From: a bacterium
GTDB lineage: Bacteria > Bdellovibrionota > UBA2428
Direction of reading: 5' to 3'
Length of the DNA stretch: 64,000 bases
Assembly: GCA_009991595.1 (NCBI GenBank)
Contig: JAACVK010000024.1
Location: 39,445-103,444, forward strand
The translations under genes and the position numbers were made by a program. Below are positions 25,994 to 36,292 of this stretch, piece by piece (within the stretch, counting starts at the first letter, position 1; each line of letters opens with the position of its first letter). Below the pieces are notes generated by a model. That model did no database searches, was not told the DNA's origin, and saw only the letters and a list, made by a program, of their open reading frames with translations.

Positions 25994-27230
25994 GGAGTTG
26001 CTCTCCTTTTTTCCATACTTGGGCCGGGCGCAGCTGCCCTTGATGGTAGAGCACTTGTCGATAGTCGTCTGCTGGGAAGGCCGTCAGGTCGCATTGCTTT
26101 TTCTCTTCTATAGATCCGATGGTTTTCTCTAAACCAAGAGCTTTAGCAGCACGAAAGGTGAGTGCGGCAAAAGTTTCGGCGGTGCTTAGTTTTTGGTAAG
26201 TGCCGAATATCGCGGCTTGGGTCAGCAAATCCCCCATGGGTGCAGAGCCGGGGTTCCAGTCGCTGGCAATGGCCAGTGTGGCGCCCTGATCGAGTAATTT
26301 TCGAGCAGGAGTGAAAGAGCAACCTAAGCCAAGGCTAGCTCCTGGTAGAGCTACTGCGACGGTGTTGCTTTTTGCGAGGGCTTCAATTTCTTTTTGCGTG
26401 CTGGCTTCTAGGTGATCTGCGCTTTTAGCGCCCAGTTCAACAGCTAATAGGCTGGAGCCCGCCGTAAACTGGTCGACATGAAGAGTGAGCTCAAACCCTA
26501 GCTTCTTTGCCGCTTCAAGATAGACTCGTGCTTCTTCGATGCTGAAAGCACTTTCTTCTACGAAAATATCCACGCGCTTGCTTAAATTTTGAGCCTTCAC
26601 TTCAGGGAGAATATTCCCGGCACAGTGTTTTAAATATTCACTTTGAGTTCCGTTAAAATCGTGAGGCTTCATGTGAGCGCTCAAGCAAGTTGAAACAACA
26701 TCTAGCTTTGTTTTTCTTCCAGCTGATTGAATGACTTTTAAATGTCGAAGCTCTTCGTCTTTGTTGAGGCCGTAGCCGCTTTTGACTTCTACAGTGGTGA
26801 CGCCGTTCTTCAAAAGCTTCGCACAACGGTCGAGCATAGAGCGTTCTAAAATTTCATTGCTAGCAGCCCTTGTGCTTCTAACTGTGTCAAGAATGCCGCC
26901 GCCTTGTTTGGCGATTTCAATGTAGCTTTTTCCTGCAATTCTCATTGCGTAATCCCTAGCGCGACTGCCGCCCCAACACAGGTGGGTGTGGCAATCAACG
27001 AGCCCAGGGAATGCAACCATTCTTTTCTCGATTCTATCTATGGTCCAAGAATTTTGAGCAGCTTCTTTTGAGAGTTCTCCAAAGCTTCCGATTTTCATTA
27101 TTTTTCCCTCGGAGTCGCTGACAATGCCAGCATCACTTAGAATCTCAAGTTGTTCATCTTTGAGCGACCCCTTAAGGTTTAAACCCTTCATGGTGAGTAG
27201 TTGGGTGAAGGGGCCGATGAGTTTGCTCAC
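25986..27230 (-). CDS. hutI: Imidazolonepropionase
   Basis: A 414-residue amidohydrolase that opens imidazolone-5-propionate to N-formimidoyl-glutamate, the third step of histidine breakdown. Metal ligands are seen in [13 protein letters not shown] (His-x-His, about 76-88), in LTLHVDQF (His, about 248) and in AIASDWNPG (Asp, about 323). Length matches the family. It overlaps hutU by 4 bp and hutG by 8 bp. Confidence 0.95.
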   Translation of the reverse strand: MSKLIGPFTQLLTMKGLNLKGSLKDEQLEILSDAGIVSDSEGKIMKIGSFGELSKEAAQNSWTIDRIEKRMVAFPGLVDCHTHLCWGGSRARDYAMRIAGKSYIEIAKQGGGILDTVRSTRAASNEILERSMLDRCAKLLKNGVTTVEVKSGYGLNKDEELRHLKVIQSAGRKTKLDVVSTCLSAHMKPHDFNGTQSEYLKHCAGNILPEVKAQNLSKRVDIFVEESAFSIEEARVYLEAAKKLGFELTLHVDQFTAGSSLLAVELGAKSADHLEASTQKEIEALAKSNTVAVALPGASLGLGCSFTPARKLLDQGATLAIASDWNPGSAPMGDLLTQAAIFGTYQKLSTAETFAALTFRAAKALGLEKTIGSIEEKKQCDLTAFPADDYRQVLYHQGQLRPAQVWKKGEQLHD

Positions 27231-28900
27231 TTTAAAAGAACTCCGTGTTTTTTGCCCACTTCGGTTGCAATTTCGTAGCCTGCATCGTGGTGTCTAAAAA
27301 CACCCATGGCTGGGTCGTTGAAAAGAACTCTCTTTAAGCAATCTCTAGCGCGATCTGTTCCGTCGGCCACAACAACCATTCCGGCGTGTTGAGAGTATCC
27401 CATTCCAACGCCTCCACCATGATGGAAACTAATCCAGGTAGCGCCACCGCTTGCGTTCGACATAAGATTTAAAAGGGGCCAATCCGAAACAGCGTCGGTG
27501 CCATCTTTCATGCCTTCGGTTTCTCTATTGGGAGAGGCAACGGATCCGCAATCCAAATGGTCGCGTCCGATGACGATGGGGGCTTTAACTTTGCCATTTT
27601 TAACGAGGTCGTTAAAAATGAGGCCGGCTTTTTCGCGTTCTCCCAGGCCGAGCCAACAGATGCGGCAAGGTAGCCCTTGGAAAGCAATTTTATCTTTAGC
27701 CTGCTCAAGCCAATGGATCATGTGTTTGTTCTCGGGAAAGGCTTCAATCAGTGCGCGGTCGGTGGTGAGAATGTCTTCCGGATTTCCAGAGAGTGCTGCC
27801 CATCGGAAAGGACCTTTGCCTTCGCAAAACAGAGGGCGGATGTATTCGGGAACAAAGCCTTTAAAGTCAAAAGCCTTGGTTTCTCCACCTTGTTTGGCAA
27901 ACTCTCTTAGGTTGTTGCCGTAATCAAAAGTTTTGGAGCCACGCTTTTGTAGTTCCAGCATGAAATGAACATGGCGAGCCATGCTTTTGAGTGAGCGTTC
28001 TTTGTATGCTTTTGGGTCATTGCCTCGAAGCTCTTCTGCTTGCGCTAAGCTCATTCCATTGGGGACGTATCCGTAAACGGGATCATGGGCCGAAGTTTGG
28101 TCCGTTAAAATTTCGGGGGTGATGTTGTCTTGGATGAGTCTTTCCAGCACATCTCCAACGTCGCCGACAAGTCCCACAGAAAGCGCTTGGCCTTTAGACT
28201 TTGCGTCCATCACCCATTCAATGGCTTCTTCGTAACTTTCAGTTATCTTGTCGATGTATCGAGTCTTGATTCGTTTCTTGATTCTTTCTGGATCGATGTC
28301 GACTCCTAGAAAGGTTGCTCCTGCCATGGTGGCCGCAAGAGGTTGGGCTCCGCCCATTCCGCCTAGTCCACCGGTAACAAGAAGTTTTCCTTTGAGTGAT
28401 CCGCCAAAATGTTTTTCAGCGCAGGCCACGAAGGTTTCATAAGTTCCTTGAAGGATTCCTTGGGTGCCGATGTAGATCCAAGAGCCCGCAGTCATTTGAC
28501 CATACATCATTAGCCCACGTTCTTTTAAGTCTTGAAAGTGTTCCCAATTGGCCCAAGCAGGAACTAAATTTGAATTGGCGATGAGAACTCTTGGAGCTTG
28601 ATCGTGGGTGCGGACAATTCCTACGGGCTTACCACTTTGTATAAGTAAGCTGTGTTCGTTATCTAAGTTGAGAAGGCTGTCGATAATTTTGTGAACAGCT
28701 TCAACGTTGCGGGCGGCTTGGCCCGTTCCACCATAAACAACGAGTTGTTCAGGGTCTTCGGCAACTTCGGCGTCGAGATTGTTTAAGAACATTCTTAAAG
28801 GAGCTTCAGTTTGCCAACTTTTTGCATTGAGGATTGTTCCCGTTGGACTTTTGTAATGAGGGTGGGTGGCGTATTTTTTAATAAAGTCGGAAGTGTTCAT
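27227..28900 (-). CDS. hutU: Urocanate hydratase
   Basis: The frame opens at 28939, but ATG 28900 (MNTSDF) gives 557 residues, the usual family length. The enzyme uses tightly bound NAD to turn urocanate into imidazolonepropionate. Family landmarks: [13 protein letters not shown] (about 52-64), [18 protein letters not shown] (NAD site, about 175-192), QTSAHDP, and [16 protein letters not shown] near the C-terminus with the catalytic-site His region and [12 protein letters not shown]. It overlaps the 3' end of hutH by 23 bp. Confidence 0.96.
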   Translation of the reverse strand: MNTSDFIKKYATHPHYKSPTGTILNAKSWQTEAPLRMFLNNLDAEVAEDPEQLVVYGGTGQAARNVEAVHKIIDSLLNLDNEHSLLIQSGKPVGIVRTHDQAPRVLIANSNLVPAWANWEHFQDLKERGLMMYGQMTAGSWIYIGTQGILQGTYETFVACAEKHFGGSLKGKLLVTGGLGGMGGAQPLAATMAGATFLGVDIDPERIKKRIKTRYIDKITESYEEAIEWVMDAKSKGQALSVGLVGDVGDVLERLIQDNITPEILTDQTSAHDPVYGYVPNGMSLAQAEELRGNDPKAYKERSLKSMARHVHFMLELQKRGSKTFDYGNNLREFAKQGGETKAFDFKGFVPEYIRPLFCEGKGPFRWAALSGNPEDILTTDRALIEAFPENKHMIHWLEQAKDKIAFQGLPCRICWLGLGEREKAGLIFNDLVKNGKVKAPIVIGRDHLDCGSVASPNRETEGMKDGTDAVSDWPLLNLMSNASGGATWISFHHGGGVGMGYSQHAGMVVVADGTDRARDCLKRVLFNDPAMGVFRHHDAGYEIATEVGKKHGVLLK

Positions 28901-30452
28901 GTAAATCTCCATCCAGATTAAGTTTTCTATCGCGCGCAACCTTTTCGGCGCATTGGTTTAGTTTCTTGCTTGAAATAAGTTCAAGTGCAGATTCAAGGTC
29001 ATCGGCAAAAATACGATCCTCTTCAGCATGGTCGATGTGTTGGCGAATCAAGTCGTGACATTTTTCGAGGATAGGTCCAGATTTGAGTGGATGTCTGAAG
29101 TCAAAGGCTTGAGCGGCACAGACCAGCTCGACCGCTAAAACTTTTTCTACGTTCTGAGTGACTTGAATCAAGCGTCGTCCACTGATTGAGCCCATGCTTA
29201 CATGGTCTTCTTGTCCGAGTGAAGTGGGGATGGAGTCTGCACTGGCTGGAAAGCATAAGGATTTATTTTCTGAAACAAGGGCTGCGGAGGTGTATTGAGG
29301 GATCATAAAGCCCGAATTGATCCCCGTATTCCTCATTAACAGTTTAGGTAGGCCTTCGACCTTACCTTCAAGTAATAAGTAAGAGCGACGGTCGGAAATG
29401 TTTCCAATTTCGCTGGATGCTACCACTGCGTAATCCAGTGGAATAGCTAGTGGCTGGCCGTGGAAGTTACCTCCGCTAATAGCGGTTTCCTCGTCTAAAA
29501 TAATGGGATTGTCGGTCACGGAGTTGAGTTCAATTTTACACAAACGGTTTAGATGAAGCCAGGCATCTCGACTGGCTCCATGAACTTGAGGCACGCACCT
29601 TAAAGAATAGGGGTCTTGCACTCGATTGCAATCTAGGTGAGAGGCGAGAATTTTTGATTTCGCTAAAAGCGCTCGCATCCTGTGTGCAACCGTCTTGGAT
29701 CCTTCAAAGGGGCGAAGTTCGTGAAGACGAGCGTCGAAAGGGCTGGCTGAACCCATGAGGGATTCTAAGCTCATGGCAGAAATAATATCTGCCGTGTTGA
29801 GCACGTTTAGAAGTTTCTCAAGACCCACTACCGTGTGGGCCGCAATGAACTGAGTTCCGTTGATGAGAGCTAAGCCTTCTTTAGCTCCAAGCTCCAAGGG
29901 TTTCTTGCCAACCTTCTTTAGGTAATTTCCAGTGGGGAATTTTTTACCTTTGTGTTCAACGGTGCCTTGGCCGATGAGAGGCAAAAATAAATGCGCAAGT
30001 GGAGCAAGATCTCCAGAGGCTCCAACAGAGCCTTGCTCGGGAACAAGGGGAATGATGTCTTCGTTTAAATGCCAAAGAATGCGATCAAGAGTTTCTTGTC
30101 TCACTCCCGAATAGCCGAGACTTAAATTATGAAGTTTGAGCACCAACATAAGTCGAGCAATTTCTGTGGAGACAGGGTTGCCCATTCCAACGCTGTGGCT
30201 GCGAAGAATGTTTTGTTGGAGTTTTTGGGAATCTTCTTTAGAGATGATGGAGGTGCATAAAGGGCCAAAGCCTGTGTTCACTCCGTAAACGTTCTTTCCG
30301 CTTGCGACTAAAGTTTCTACACACTTTTGTGATCGAGCAATCTTCTTTTTTGTGGAGGGAGAAAACACAGCAAGGGTTTTAGAGCGAGCCATATCGAGGG
30401 CATGGCCCACGGTTAAATGATCTTCTCCAAGTTTGAATGAACTTTTCGGCAT
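28878..30452 (-). CDS. hutH: Histidine ammonia-lyase
   Basis: A 524-residue enzyme that removes ammonia from histidine to give urocanate, the first step of the pathway. The MIO cofactor triad Ala-Ser-Gly is seen in [15 protein letters not shown] (about 141-155), with YGVNTGFG (about 57-64) and the SVTDNP and GNFHGQ motifs typical of the family. First gene of a four-gene minus-strand operon, hutH-hutU-hutI-hutG. No hutC-type repressor gene or histidine permease is next to it; a strong terminator of the gene before it lies 29 bp upstream of its start. Confidence 0.96.
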   Translation of the reverse strand: MPKSSFKLGEDHLTVGHALDMARSKTLAVFSPSTKKKIARSQKCVETLVASGKNVYGVNTGFGPLCTSIISKEDSQKLQQNILRSHSVGMGNPVSTEIARLMLVLKLHNLSLGYSGVRQETLDRILWHLNEDIIPLVPEQGSVGASGDLAPLAHLFLPLIGQGTVEHKGKKFPTGNYLKKVGKKPLELGAKEGLALINGTQFIAAHTVVGLEKLLNVLNTADIISAMSLESLMGSASPFDARLHELRPFEGSKTVAHRMRALLAKSKILASHLDCNRVQDPYSLRCVPQVHGASRDAWLHLNRLCKIELNSVTDNPIILDEETAISGGNFHGQPLAIPLDYAVVASSEIGNISDRRSYLLLEGKVEGLPKLLMRNTGINSGFMIPQYTSAALVSENKSLCFPASADSIPTSLGQEDHVSMGSISGRRLIQVTQNVEKVLAVELVCAAQAFDFRHPLKSGPILEKCHDLIRQHIDHAEEDRIFADDLESALELISSKKLNQCAEKVARDRKLNLDGDLHEHFRLY

Positions 30453-30480
30453 GGGGATTGTTTTACTTCAAAAAAAAGAG

Positions 30481-30514
30481 AAAGTCCTTAGGTCCGGGGA
30501 GACCTAAGGACTTT
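30481..30514 (-). terminator. Rho-independent terminator between the 30564-31100 gene and hutH
   Basis: AAAGTCCTTAGGTC and its exact complement form a 14-bp stem with a 6-nt loop; on the minus strand CTCTTTTTTTT follows. It ends transcription from the gene at 30564-31100 and separates it from the hut operon, whose promoter must lie in or just after this stretch. Confidence 0.92.
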
Positions 30515-30563
30515 CAAAAGAGAGAGGTTTTTGGGGGGCCTCTCTACAAATCTAATTTAAGCT

Positions 30564-31100
30564 CTAAATCTCTGGGAGGAGCATTTGTTCGATGGTGTAA
30601 ACGGGGGCAGGGTTGCCTGTGAATTCAATGGTTGAATCCATAGTCCCACACCAGCCGTATCCATCGCGGATGCTCACTTCCCACTGAGCATCTTTATAAT
30701 CACCCTTGGTGCTTGTCGAGTGGTCAATGAGAGTGAGGTTAACACGATGTCCTGCGCCGGCATTCATGACTTCGTTGGGAAGAGTTGCGTAGTAGATTGT
30801 AGATCCGTCTTGAGCGACGTCTATGCTAGTTACTTCGAGCTTGTATCCAATTGGAACAAGGTTGCCTCCAACAACGGCCTTTGCTTCGAAGTTGAAGCCA
30901 AGAAAGCCAGCTTTGCCGTCACGGCGAGTCATAGTTAGGCTAACGTCTTGAGCTGTTTCAAAAGAATAGGAGGCATGTTCAATGTTTGCGTTTCTAATTT
31001 CCATTATGGCGCGGTCTTGGCCCTCTTCGTAAACGGCCAAGGCAGGCAGGCTGGCTAGTGTGAAACTAAGTGTAACGAGTTTGATTAGTTGTGCTTTCAT
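30564..31100 (-). CDS. Hypothetical secreted protein
   Basis: A 178-residue protein with a clear signal peptide (about 1-22, ALA cleavage site). The mature part is strand-rich with two Cys at most and no domain I recognise. A strong terminator follows it, so it is a monocistronic unit. Function unknown. Confidence 0.75.
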   Translation of the reverse strand: MKAQLIKLVTLSFTLASLPALAVYEEGQDRAIMEIRNANIEHASYSFETAQDVSLTMTRRDGKAGFLGFNFEAKAVVGGNLVPIGYKLEVTSIDVAQDGSTIYYATLPNEVMNAGAGHRVNLTLIDHSTSTKGDYKDAQWEVSIRDGYGWCGTMDSTIEFTGNPAPVYTIEQMLLPEI

Positions 31101-31201
31101 TTGGATCTCCTCTTCCCCAATTTGATCTGCCCCTCTTGTAGCTCCGCCCTTTAATTTTGGAAAATTATTTGTTTTTCTCGGCTCCCATTAGAAAAACTAA
31201 T

Positions 31202-31254
31202 AGTGACGGCCTCGCTTTTGGGGGGCGGCGCGTTGAAAAAGTAAGGCCGTCACT
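31202..31254. repeat. REPIN-like inverted repeat of the RAYT 2 type
   Basis: AGTGACGGCCT (31202-31212) and its exact inverse (31244-31254) flank a 31-nt centre. Read outward, both arms continue as ACGGCCT-YR-CTTTT, which resembles the RAYT 2 end repeat (ACGGACTTACTTTTG). It lies 23 bp before an outer-membrane protein gene and 0.7 kb before RAYT 2. Confidence 0.65.
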
Positions 31255-31277
31255 TTGTAGCTTGGTAGATAGCTTTA

Positions 31278-31931
31278 ATGCGGTGGAAACTCTTAGTTAT
31301 GAAAATACTCGCGAGTTTTGTTTTGCTTATGTTTGTGTCTTTCCCAATTCAAGCTAAGAAACTGCGCTTTGGCCCAGCCTTAGAACTTGGTTTCACTCGA
31401 CCCACTCAAAAAGAGAACATTACTTCTTATGGTTTCTCTAAGGCTTATGGTGTGTGCGCCGGAATTGGTGGAAAGCTGCTCTTTGAAGTTAATGAAAAAT
31501 TTCTTTTGGACACCGGGCTGTATTTAACGGTCCGGACTGCAAAACACACTTATCGAGACCAAGCGAGTGTTGAAACTTCTTTCGCAGGCTTGGAAGTTCC
31601 AGTAGTTGCAAACTGGAAGCTCGCGCAAAAAGAAAAGTATTTTTACTATGTAGGCTTGGGGATAAACAACGCTTTTGGAATTGGAGACATAAAAGTTGAA
31701 GCGAAGGCCCTCGGGCAAACCGGAACAGCTTCTGGCTCTTATAAAGAAGCAAACATGACTCATTACATGCCTAGTTTGCTGCTTAGCAATGGATGGATTT
31801 TTCAAGTTTCTGAAAAAATAGATTTAGGTTTAGACTTCCGCTTGCTCTTTGAACTTTTGGATAGAGAGAAGAGTGATTTGAAGGGCTTCAATGTTTGGTC
31901 CTTCGAAGTGATCACTTCTTTGCTTTGGTAG
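31278..31931 (+). CDS. Outer-membrane beta-barrel protein
   Basis: A 217-residue protein; a second ATG at 31299 could also be the start and still leaves a signal peptide (cut near PIQA-KK). The mature part shows about eight alternating strands (LRFGPALELGF, GGKLLFEV, FLLDTGLYLTV, YYVGLGINNAFG, LGLDFRLLFEL) and ends in an aromatic residue (Trp), as outer-membrane proteins do. This matches the small eight-strand porin-like barrels of Gram-negative bacteria. The role is unknown. The RAYT 2 left repeat starts 2 bp after its stop. Confidence 0.82.
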   Translation: MRWKLLVMKILASFVLLMFVSFPIQAKKLRFGPALELGFTRPTQKENITSYGFSKAYGVCAGIGGKLLFEVNEKFLLDTGLYLTVRTAKHTYRDQASVETSFAGLEVPVVANWKLAQKEKYFYYVGLGINNAFGIGDIKVEAKALGQTGTASGSYKEANMTHYMPSLLLSNGWIFQVSEKIDLGLDFRLLFELLDREKSDLKGFNVWSFEVITSLLW

Positions 31932-31932
31932 A

Positions 31933-31954
31933 GGTACGGACTTACTTTTGTGCC
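31933..31954 (+). repeat. REP-like repeat, left inverted end of the RAYT 2 unit
   Basis: GGTACGGACTTACTTTTG followed by TGCC. Its inverse, with one mismatch, lies at 32626-32647, so the two bound the transposase gene. Confidence 0.88.
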
Positions 31955-32023
31955 TCCCTGAGTCAATTTATCTAATTATAAATGGTGTTTAGTAGGCACG
32001 TAAATTGCTTTGGCTTCGGTATG

Positions 32024-32638
32024 CCTCGAAAAAAGTTAATTTATACATCAGATTATCCTTATCACGTAATGTCTAGAAGCAATAACAAAGAATGGTTCTA
32101 TATCTCGCAAGTGGATATGTGGAGAATATTCAACCAGCAACTTCAGAAAATGATTCAAACACACGGGCTTCTTGTTCATGCGTATGTGCTGATGAGTAAT
32201 CATTATCATATGGTGGTTAGCGTGAGCGAGGCCAGTAATTTAGGTGTTGTGATGAGGGATTTTCAAAGAAATATCGCAAAGATAATAAATAAAAAAACCG
32301 GAAGGGTTAACCACGTTTTTGGAGGCCCTTATAAGGCCTGTTTGATTACAACTTGTGACGACTACGCTAGAGTTCTTAAATATGTTTACAGGAATCCTGT
32401 TGAGGCTAGGGTAACGGAGTTTTCTCAAGATTATTCTTTTTCATCTTTGACTGACCCACTTACTCCACTTTGTTCTCCAGCTTCTGGTATCGCTTCAAAG
32501 GTGCCAAATCGAAACTGTTTTGACTGGTTGGCCGCGGAAGAGGGGGAGCAATATAACTTTGAGACGATGAAGGGTTTGATGAAAACTAAATTCAAGGAAT
32601 CCAAGCGTAGCGAGTGCTGCAAGGTGGCGCAAAAGTAA
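32024..32638 (+). CDS. REP-associated tyrosine transposase (RAYT 2)
   Basis: The frame opens at 31982, but ATG 32024 (MPRKKLIY) matches the start of RAYT 3 and is preferred (204 residues). Family marks: YPYHVMSRSNN, the HUH motif in MSNHYHMV, FGGPYKACLI, and the YVYRNPVEARV segment with the catalytic Tyr region. It should nick single-stranded DNA at its own repeats. The 3' end of the gene runs into the right repeat, so the stop lies inside it. The end repeats differ from those of RAYT 1, which argues for separate arrival. Confidence 0.92.
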   Translation, partial: PRKKLIYTSDYPYHVMSRSNNKEWFYISQVDMWRIFNQQLQKMIQTHGLLVHAYVLMSNHYHMVVSVSEASNLGVVMRDFQRNIAKIINKKTGRVNHVFGGPYKACLITTCDDYARVLKYVYRNPVEARVTEFSQDYSFSSLTDPLTPLCSPASGIASKVPNRNCFDWLAAEEGEQYNFETMKGLMKTKFKESKRSECCKVAQK

Positions 32639-32647
32639 GTCCGTACC
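32626..32647 (-). repeat. REP-like repeat, right inverted end of the RAYT 2 unit
   Basis: Inverse of 31933-31954 with 21 of 22 bases identical. It overlaps the last codons of the transposase and ends next to the stop of the convergent DUF2799 gene. Confidence 0.88.
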
Positions 32648-33466
32648 CTAAAGCGTTTGCATCTCAATGCTTAGTTTTTGAATACTCTCACTAAGGGCTT
32701 CTTCTTCGGCTTCCAATCTTCGAATTTCATCGCTGAGTGTGTTCGATTCTGAATTAAGCATGTTGAGTTGAGATCGAACTTGAGGGTTTTCTACGTCGAC
32801 AAATTCAGAGTGACTTACGCCGGAGCTAGTATCTGTCTTGGTGACAAGCTGCTTTTTGTAAAGTCTTGATTGAAGTCTCGAGGACTGGCGCGAAACTTGG
32901 TTGTATCTATTCTGTTTTTGAGACAGGCGTCGAGATACATCGGCAGCCGTTCTTTCTTTAGCGGCAATTTCAGCGATTAGGTATTTCTTCCTAGCTGGGT
33001 TAAATCCCTTGAAGAAAAGTTCTTCATCTTTATCGTTGCAAACTTTTGTGTAGAGCTTTCCAGAGAGGCCTGCTCGTTGCCCACCCTTTTCTGAGCAGTA
33101 GTCCTTGAGTCCCGCGGCATGTTTAATTTTGAGTGAACTGACATCTCTTGCGTCGCAAAGCTCGTCATTAAAAAGCATTCCCTCTTTGCCTGTGATGATG
33201 GCCTGTTGAGGGGTGCAATACTTAGCCATTCCAGTTTTAAAACCCTTGTCCAGTTCTCCTCCTTGAATGTCGGCTTCAACTTTCTTACATTCTTGGTAGA
33301 AGGGTTCTGCAGGGGGTCGAATGCCTTTCAAGGCTGCTTGGTGGCCAAACTCAAACCAGTTTGTTTTTTCGCACTCCTTGCGCTTCATATAAGACACGCA
33401 AGAGCTCAATAAAATGAGGCAAAGAACGAGTTGGATGCGAGCTAGATTGTTGGAAAGAAATTTCAT
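32648..33466 (-). CDS. DUF2799-type lipoprotein
   Basis: The frame opens at 33484; ATG 33466 gives a better signal (272 residues). The lipoprotein signal ends LILLSSC (Cys near 23). The mature part begins with CEKTNWFEFGHQAALKG and has repeats of the type YCxxxG...GxxGxLYTKVC, typical of the DUF2799 family of envelope lipoproteins. Residues about 180-272 form a coiled coil. Function of the family is unknown. It converges on RAYT 2. Confidence 0.8.
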   Translation of the reverse strand: MKFLSNNLARIQLVLCLILLSSCVSYMKRKECEKTNWFEFGHQAALKGIRPPAEPFYQECKKVEADIQGGELDKGFKTGMAKYCTPQQAIITGKEGMLFNDELCDARDVSSLKIKHAAGLKDYCSEKGGQRAGLSGKLYTKVCNDKDEELFFKGFNPARKKYLIAEIAAKERTAADVSRRLSQKQNRYNQVSRQSSRLQSRLYKKQLVTKTDTSSGVSHSEFVDVENPQVRSQLNMLNSESNTLSDEIRRLEAEEEALSESIQKLSIEMQTL

Positions 33467-33542
33467 ACATTTATAGTAGTGCAAATTTTACATTTTTCTA
33501 GTCTGTCGAAAGCTGAAAAGGGTAGGGTGTTGCTTTTGCGTT

Positions 33543-34967
33543 TTAAGCTGCTTTGTCTAAAGCAAGCTCTTTGATTCTGCGACTCAGGTTCTTTCGGTCA
33601 ATTCCGAGTTCCTGTGCTGTGGCGCTTATGTTACCGTGGTTGCGCTCTAGGGCCTCTGATATCCATTTGCTGTCATAAAAATCTAGCACCTGGGTTCGAA
33701 GTTCTTTCAAGTCGTGGCTGCCGTTCATGTTCGGAATGTTTGTTACATTTGAGCTATCTTCACTGCTCATGCTCGCTCCCATGTTGAGTTCTAGCTGGTC
33801 AAAGCGATCGAGGATAGAGGCTCTCTCGATCCAGTTATTGAGTTCTCGAATGTTTCCAGGCCAAGGATAGCTTCTCATAGTGGCCATATGCTCAGGCGGA
33901 ATACCCTCTATGTGGTGCTTTTGGCAAAGGCGTTCACAGAGCTTGATGATGTCGTCCCCGCGATCGCGTAAAGCAGGTAATTCAATCTCAACGATGGAAA
34001 GACGGTAGTAAAGGTCTTCTCTAAATTCATCGTTTGCAATTTTGTCTTTTAAGTTTCGGTGGGTGGCGGCAATAATGCGACCTTTAAACTCAATCTCGTG
34101 GTTTGAGCCAACTCTACGGAACTTTCGTTCTTGCAATATTCGTAGGAGTTTAGCTTGATGCTGTGGTGCCAACTCACCGATCTCATCCAAGAACAAGGTG
34201 CCCTCACGAACAGCTTCCGCGAGACCCACTCGCGATTTGTGAGCACCGCTAAAGGAGCCTTTTTCGTGGCCATAGAGTTCTGATTCAAAAAGTTCGGTCG
34301 GAATGGCTGAGCAGTTAAGGGCAAGAAAAGGAACCCTGTTTTCGTTGGTGTAGCTTAATCTGTGCAATTCCTGCGCGATGATTTCTTTGCCTGTTCCAGT
34401 TTCGCCTAGGATGAGCACGGTTGCCTTTTGTTTCCGAGACACCCGAGTCAGAATGTCTTTTATCTTCATCATGGGGGGGCAGTCGCCCAGAAAATGTGGG
34501 CGCACAACTTCACTTTCTAAGGATTCAATCTCTCGATCTTGCATTTGGCAAAGATGTTCAAGTCTTTTGAGAAGAGCCTCTCTTTCAAGCTCCATGTGGA
34601 ATCGTTCGCCTGCTCTACGAACGCTTAACTCAAGAGCATCCATATCGAAGGGCTTTTCAAAAAAAGAAAAAGCTCCCAGCTCTACGGCTTTGATTGCGGA
34701 TTCTTTGTCGCCGTGTCCGGTGATAAGAATGGTTGGAACTTTCATTTCGCTTAAAACATCAAAACCATTCAGACCTGGCATTTTGATGTCGCTGACAACC
34801 ACTTCGGGGTCGACCTGGAGTGATTTCTCTAGAGCATCTTTCCCATCTACAGCTTCAAATACGACGTGTCCTTTTCTTTCAAGACGCATCTTTAAAAGTT
34901 TTCTAATAGAGTCTTCGTCGTCAATGACAAGAACGCGGAATCCTTTGCGTAGATTGCTTTCGCTCAT
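33543..34967 (-). CDS. NtrC-family sigma-54 response regulator
   Basis: A 474-residue protein: receiver domain (about 10-125; phospho-acceptor Asp in VVSDIKMPG), AAA+ domain (about 155-390; Walker A GETGTGKE, sigma-54 contact loop GSFSGA in ELYGHEKGSFSGAH, Walker B LFLDEIGEL), and a Fis-type helix-turn-helix at the C-terminus (GNISATAQELGIDRKNLSRR). It activates sigma-54 promoters when phosphorylated. The contact loop is usually GAFTGA; the Ser changes are mild variants. It overlaps its partner kinase by 4 bp. Confidence 0.93.
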   Translation of the reverse strand: MSESNLRKGFRVLVIDDEDSIRKLLKMRLERKGHVVFEAVDGKDALEKSLQVDPEVVVSDIKMPGLNGFDVLSEMKVPTILITGHGDKESAIKAVELGAFSFFEKPFDMDALELSVRRAGERFHMELEREALLKRLEHLCQMQDREIESLESEVVRPHFLGDCPPMMKIKDILTRVSRKQKATVLILGETGTGKEIIAQELHRLSYTNENRVPFLALNCSAIPTELFESELYGHEKGSFSGAHKSRVGLAEAVREGTLFLDEIGELAPQHQAKLLRILQERKFRRVGSNHEIEFKGRIIAATHRNLKDKIANDEFREDLYYRLSIVEIELPALRDRGDDIIKLCERLCQKHHIEGIPPEHMATMRSYPWPGNIRELNNWIERASILDRFDQLELNMGASMSSEDSSNVTNIPNMNGSHDLKELRTQVLDFYDSKWISEALERNHGNISATAQELGIDRKNLSRRIKELALDKAA

Positions 34968-36190
34968 GCTGCCACCTCTTCAGATTTTTTTTGTTTTTGA
35001 GCATTCTGAAGTTTTAACAAAAAGGTCGATCCTGATCCTGAGCTACTTTCAAGGCTAAGTTCACCACCAAAGCGGTGAGCAATGCTAAAGCTTAAGGAAA
35101 GCCCGAGGCCCATCCCTTTGTTGGGGTCTTTTGTCGTGAAGAAAGGGTTGAAAATCTGTTCCTGGATGCCTTTGGGGACACCGCAACCGTTGTCTGAGAC
35201 GCGAAGCTCTATAAAGTCGGCTTTCTTGTCTACGTTGATCAGAATGTGGCCACTTAGTTTTTCGTCCGAGTTTCTTCGATCGAGAATGGCGTCACGTCCA
35301 TTGGCAATCAAATTGATGAGAATCTGTTCAATAGGATGAGCTTGAGCGAGAACACTTGTGTCTTCTAAGTCACCACGGACATCAATGTTTATGTTTTTAG
35401 ATTTGAGTTGTTTGTCTAACAACTTTGTAACGTTTTTTAGCGTGTCGTTTAATGGAACAACTTTTTTGTCATTTTCATTTTCGCCTAGGTTCTTTTTTTC
35501 TTCTCTTGCAAAACTGCGTAGATGGCTGAGGAGATCGGCCATCTTGTCAGAGTTGGTCGTGATTTCATTGCATAAGTCGGCCAGCAGTTTTTTGTCTGGG
35601 TTCGCATCATTTTTAACGATGTCAGCAATCTCTTGTGCAAATCCTCTAACACCTGTGAGCGGTTGGTTTAGTTCGTGTGAAACTCCAGCGGCTAACTCTC
35701 CAAGGGCAACTAGTTTCGAGGCTTGAAGCATTTTGTTTTGGGTGGTTTGCAATTCTGAGTGAACCTTTTCTAGTTCGACATAGGCCGTTTCTAGTGAGTA
35801 ATGTTTGGTTGCTAGATCTCTCATGAGCAACAAGCGTTCGGTGTCATCGCTCAAAACAGCTAAGGCAATTTTTTTGTTGGCCATCAGCGTATGTGAAACT
35901 TTAACGGTTACATATTTGAGTTCATTGTCTCGGGTATTGATGGCAATGTCGTTGTAGTAGCCAGGGTTCTCAAATATTTTTAACTCGAGTCCGCGGTCGT
36001 GAGATTGGTCCTCAGGAAAGACGCTGTTGAGGATGTTTGCACTTTCACCAAGCAGCTCGTCTCGCTCAAATCCAATGAGACCTGAAAAACTTTTATTGAT
36101 GGCCAAGACCTGTTTTGTTTCTAGAGATATAGCGATGAGAGCATCGCTGGATTCTTCAAAGAACAGCCTGTAGAGATCTTTGTTGCCCAT
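34964..36190 (-). CDS. PAS-domain sensor histidine kinase, partner of the NtrC-type regulator
   Basis: A 408-residue soluble kinase. PAS domain (about 5-125: SSDALIAISLETKQVLAINKSF), a coiled-coil linker (about 130-165), the dimerisation/phospho-acceptor domain with the His in GVSHELNQPLTG (about 173-184), and an ATP-binding domain with N-, G1- and G2-type boxes (NLIANGRDAI, SDNGCGVP, GMGLGLSLS). No membrane helix is seen, so it senses an internal signal, as NtrB does. It is the first gene of the pair, with a 4-bp overlap. Confidence 0.93.
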   Translation of the reverse strand: MGNKDLYRLFFEESSDALIAISLETKQVLAINKSFSGLIGFERDELLGESANILNSVFPEDQSHDRGLELKIFENPGYYNDIAINTRDNELKYVTVKVSHTLMANKKIALAVLSDDTERLLLMRDLATKHYSLETAYVELEKVHSELQTTQNKMLQASKLVALGELAAGVSHELNQPLTGVRGFAQEIADIVKNDANPDKKLLADLCNEITTNSDKMADLLSHLRSFAREEKKNLGENENDKKVVPLNDTLKNVTKLLDKQLKSKNINIDVRGDLEDTSVLAQAHPIEQILINLIANGRDAILDRRNSDEKLSGHILINVDKKADFIELRVSDNGCGVPKGIQEQIFNPFFTTKDPNKGMGLGLSLSFSIAHRFGGELSLESSSGSGSTFLLKLQNAQKQKKSEEVAA

Positions 36191-36292
36191 CTTTAAGCTT
36201 ATCGGTCATTCGGGAGCAAGAGTTGAGAAGAATGATTCTAGCCAAAACAACTTTAAAATCAGCTATCTGTTCAGGCTGAGAAAGGGCTGCTG

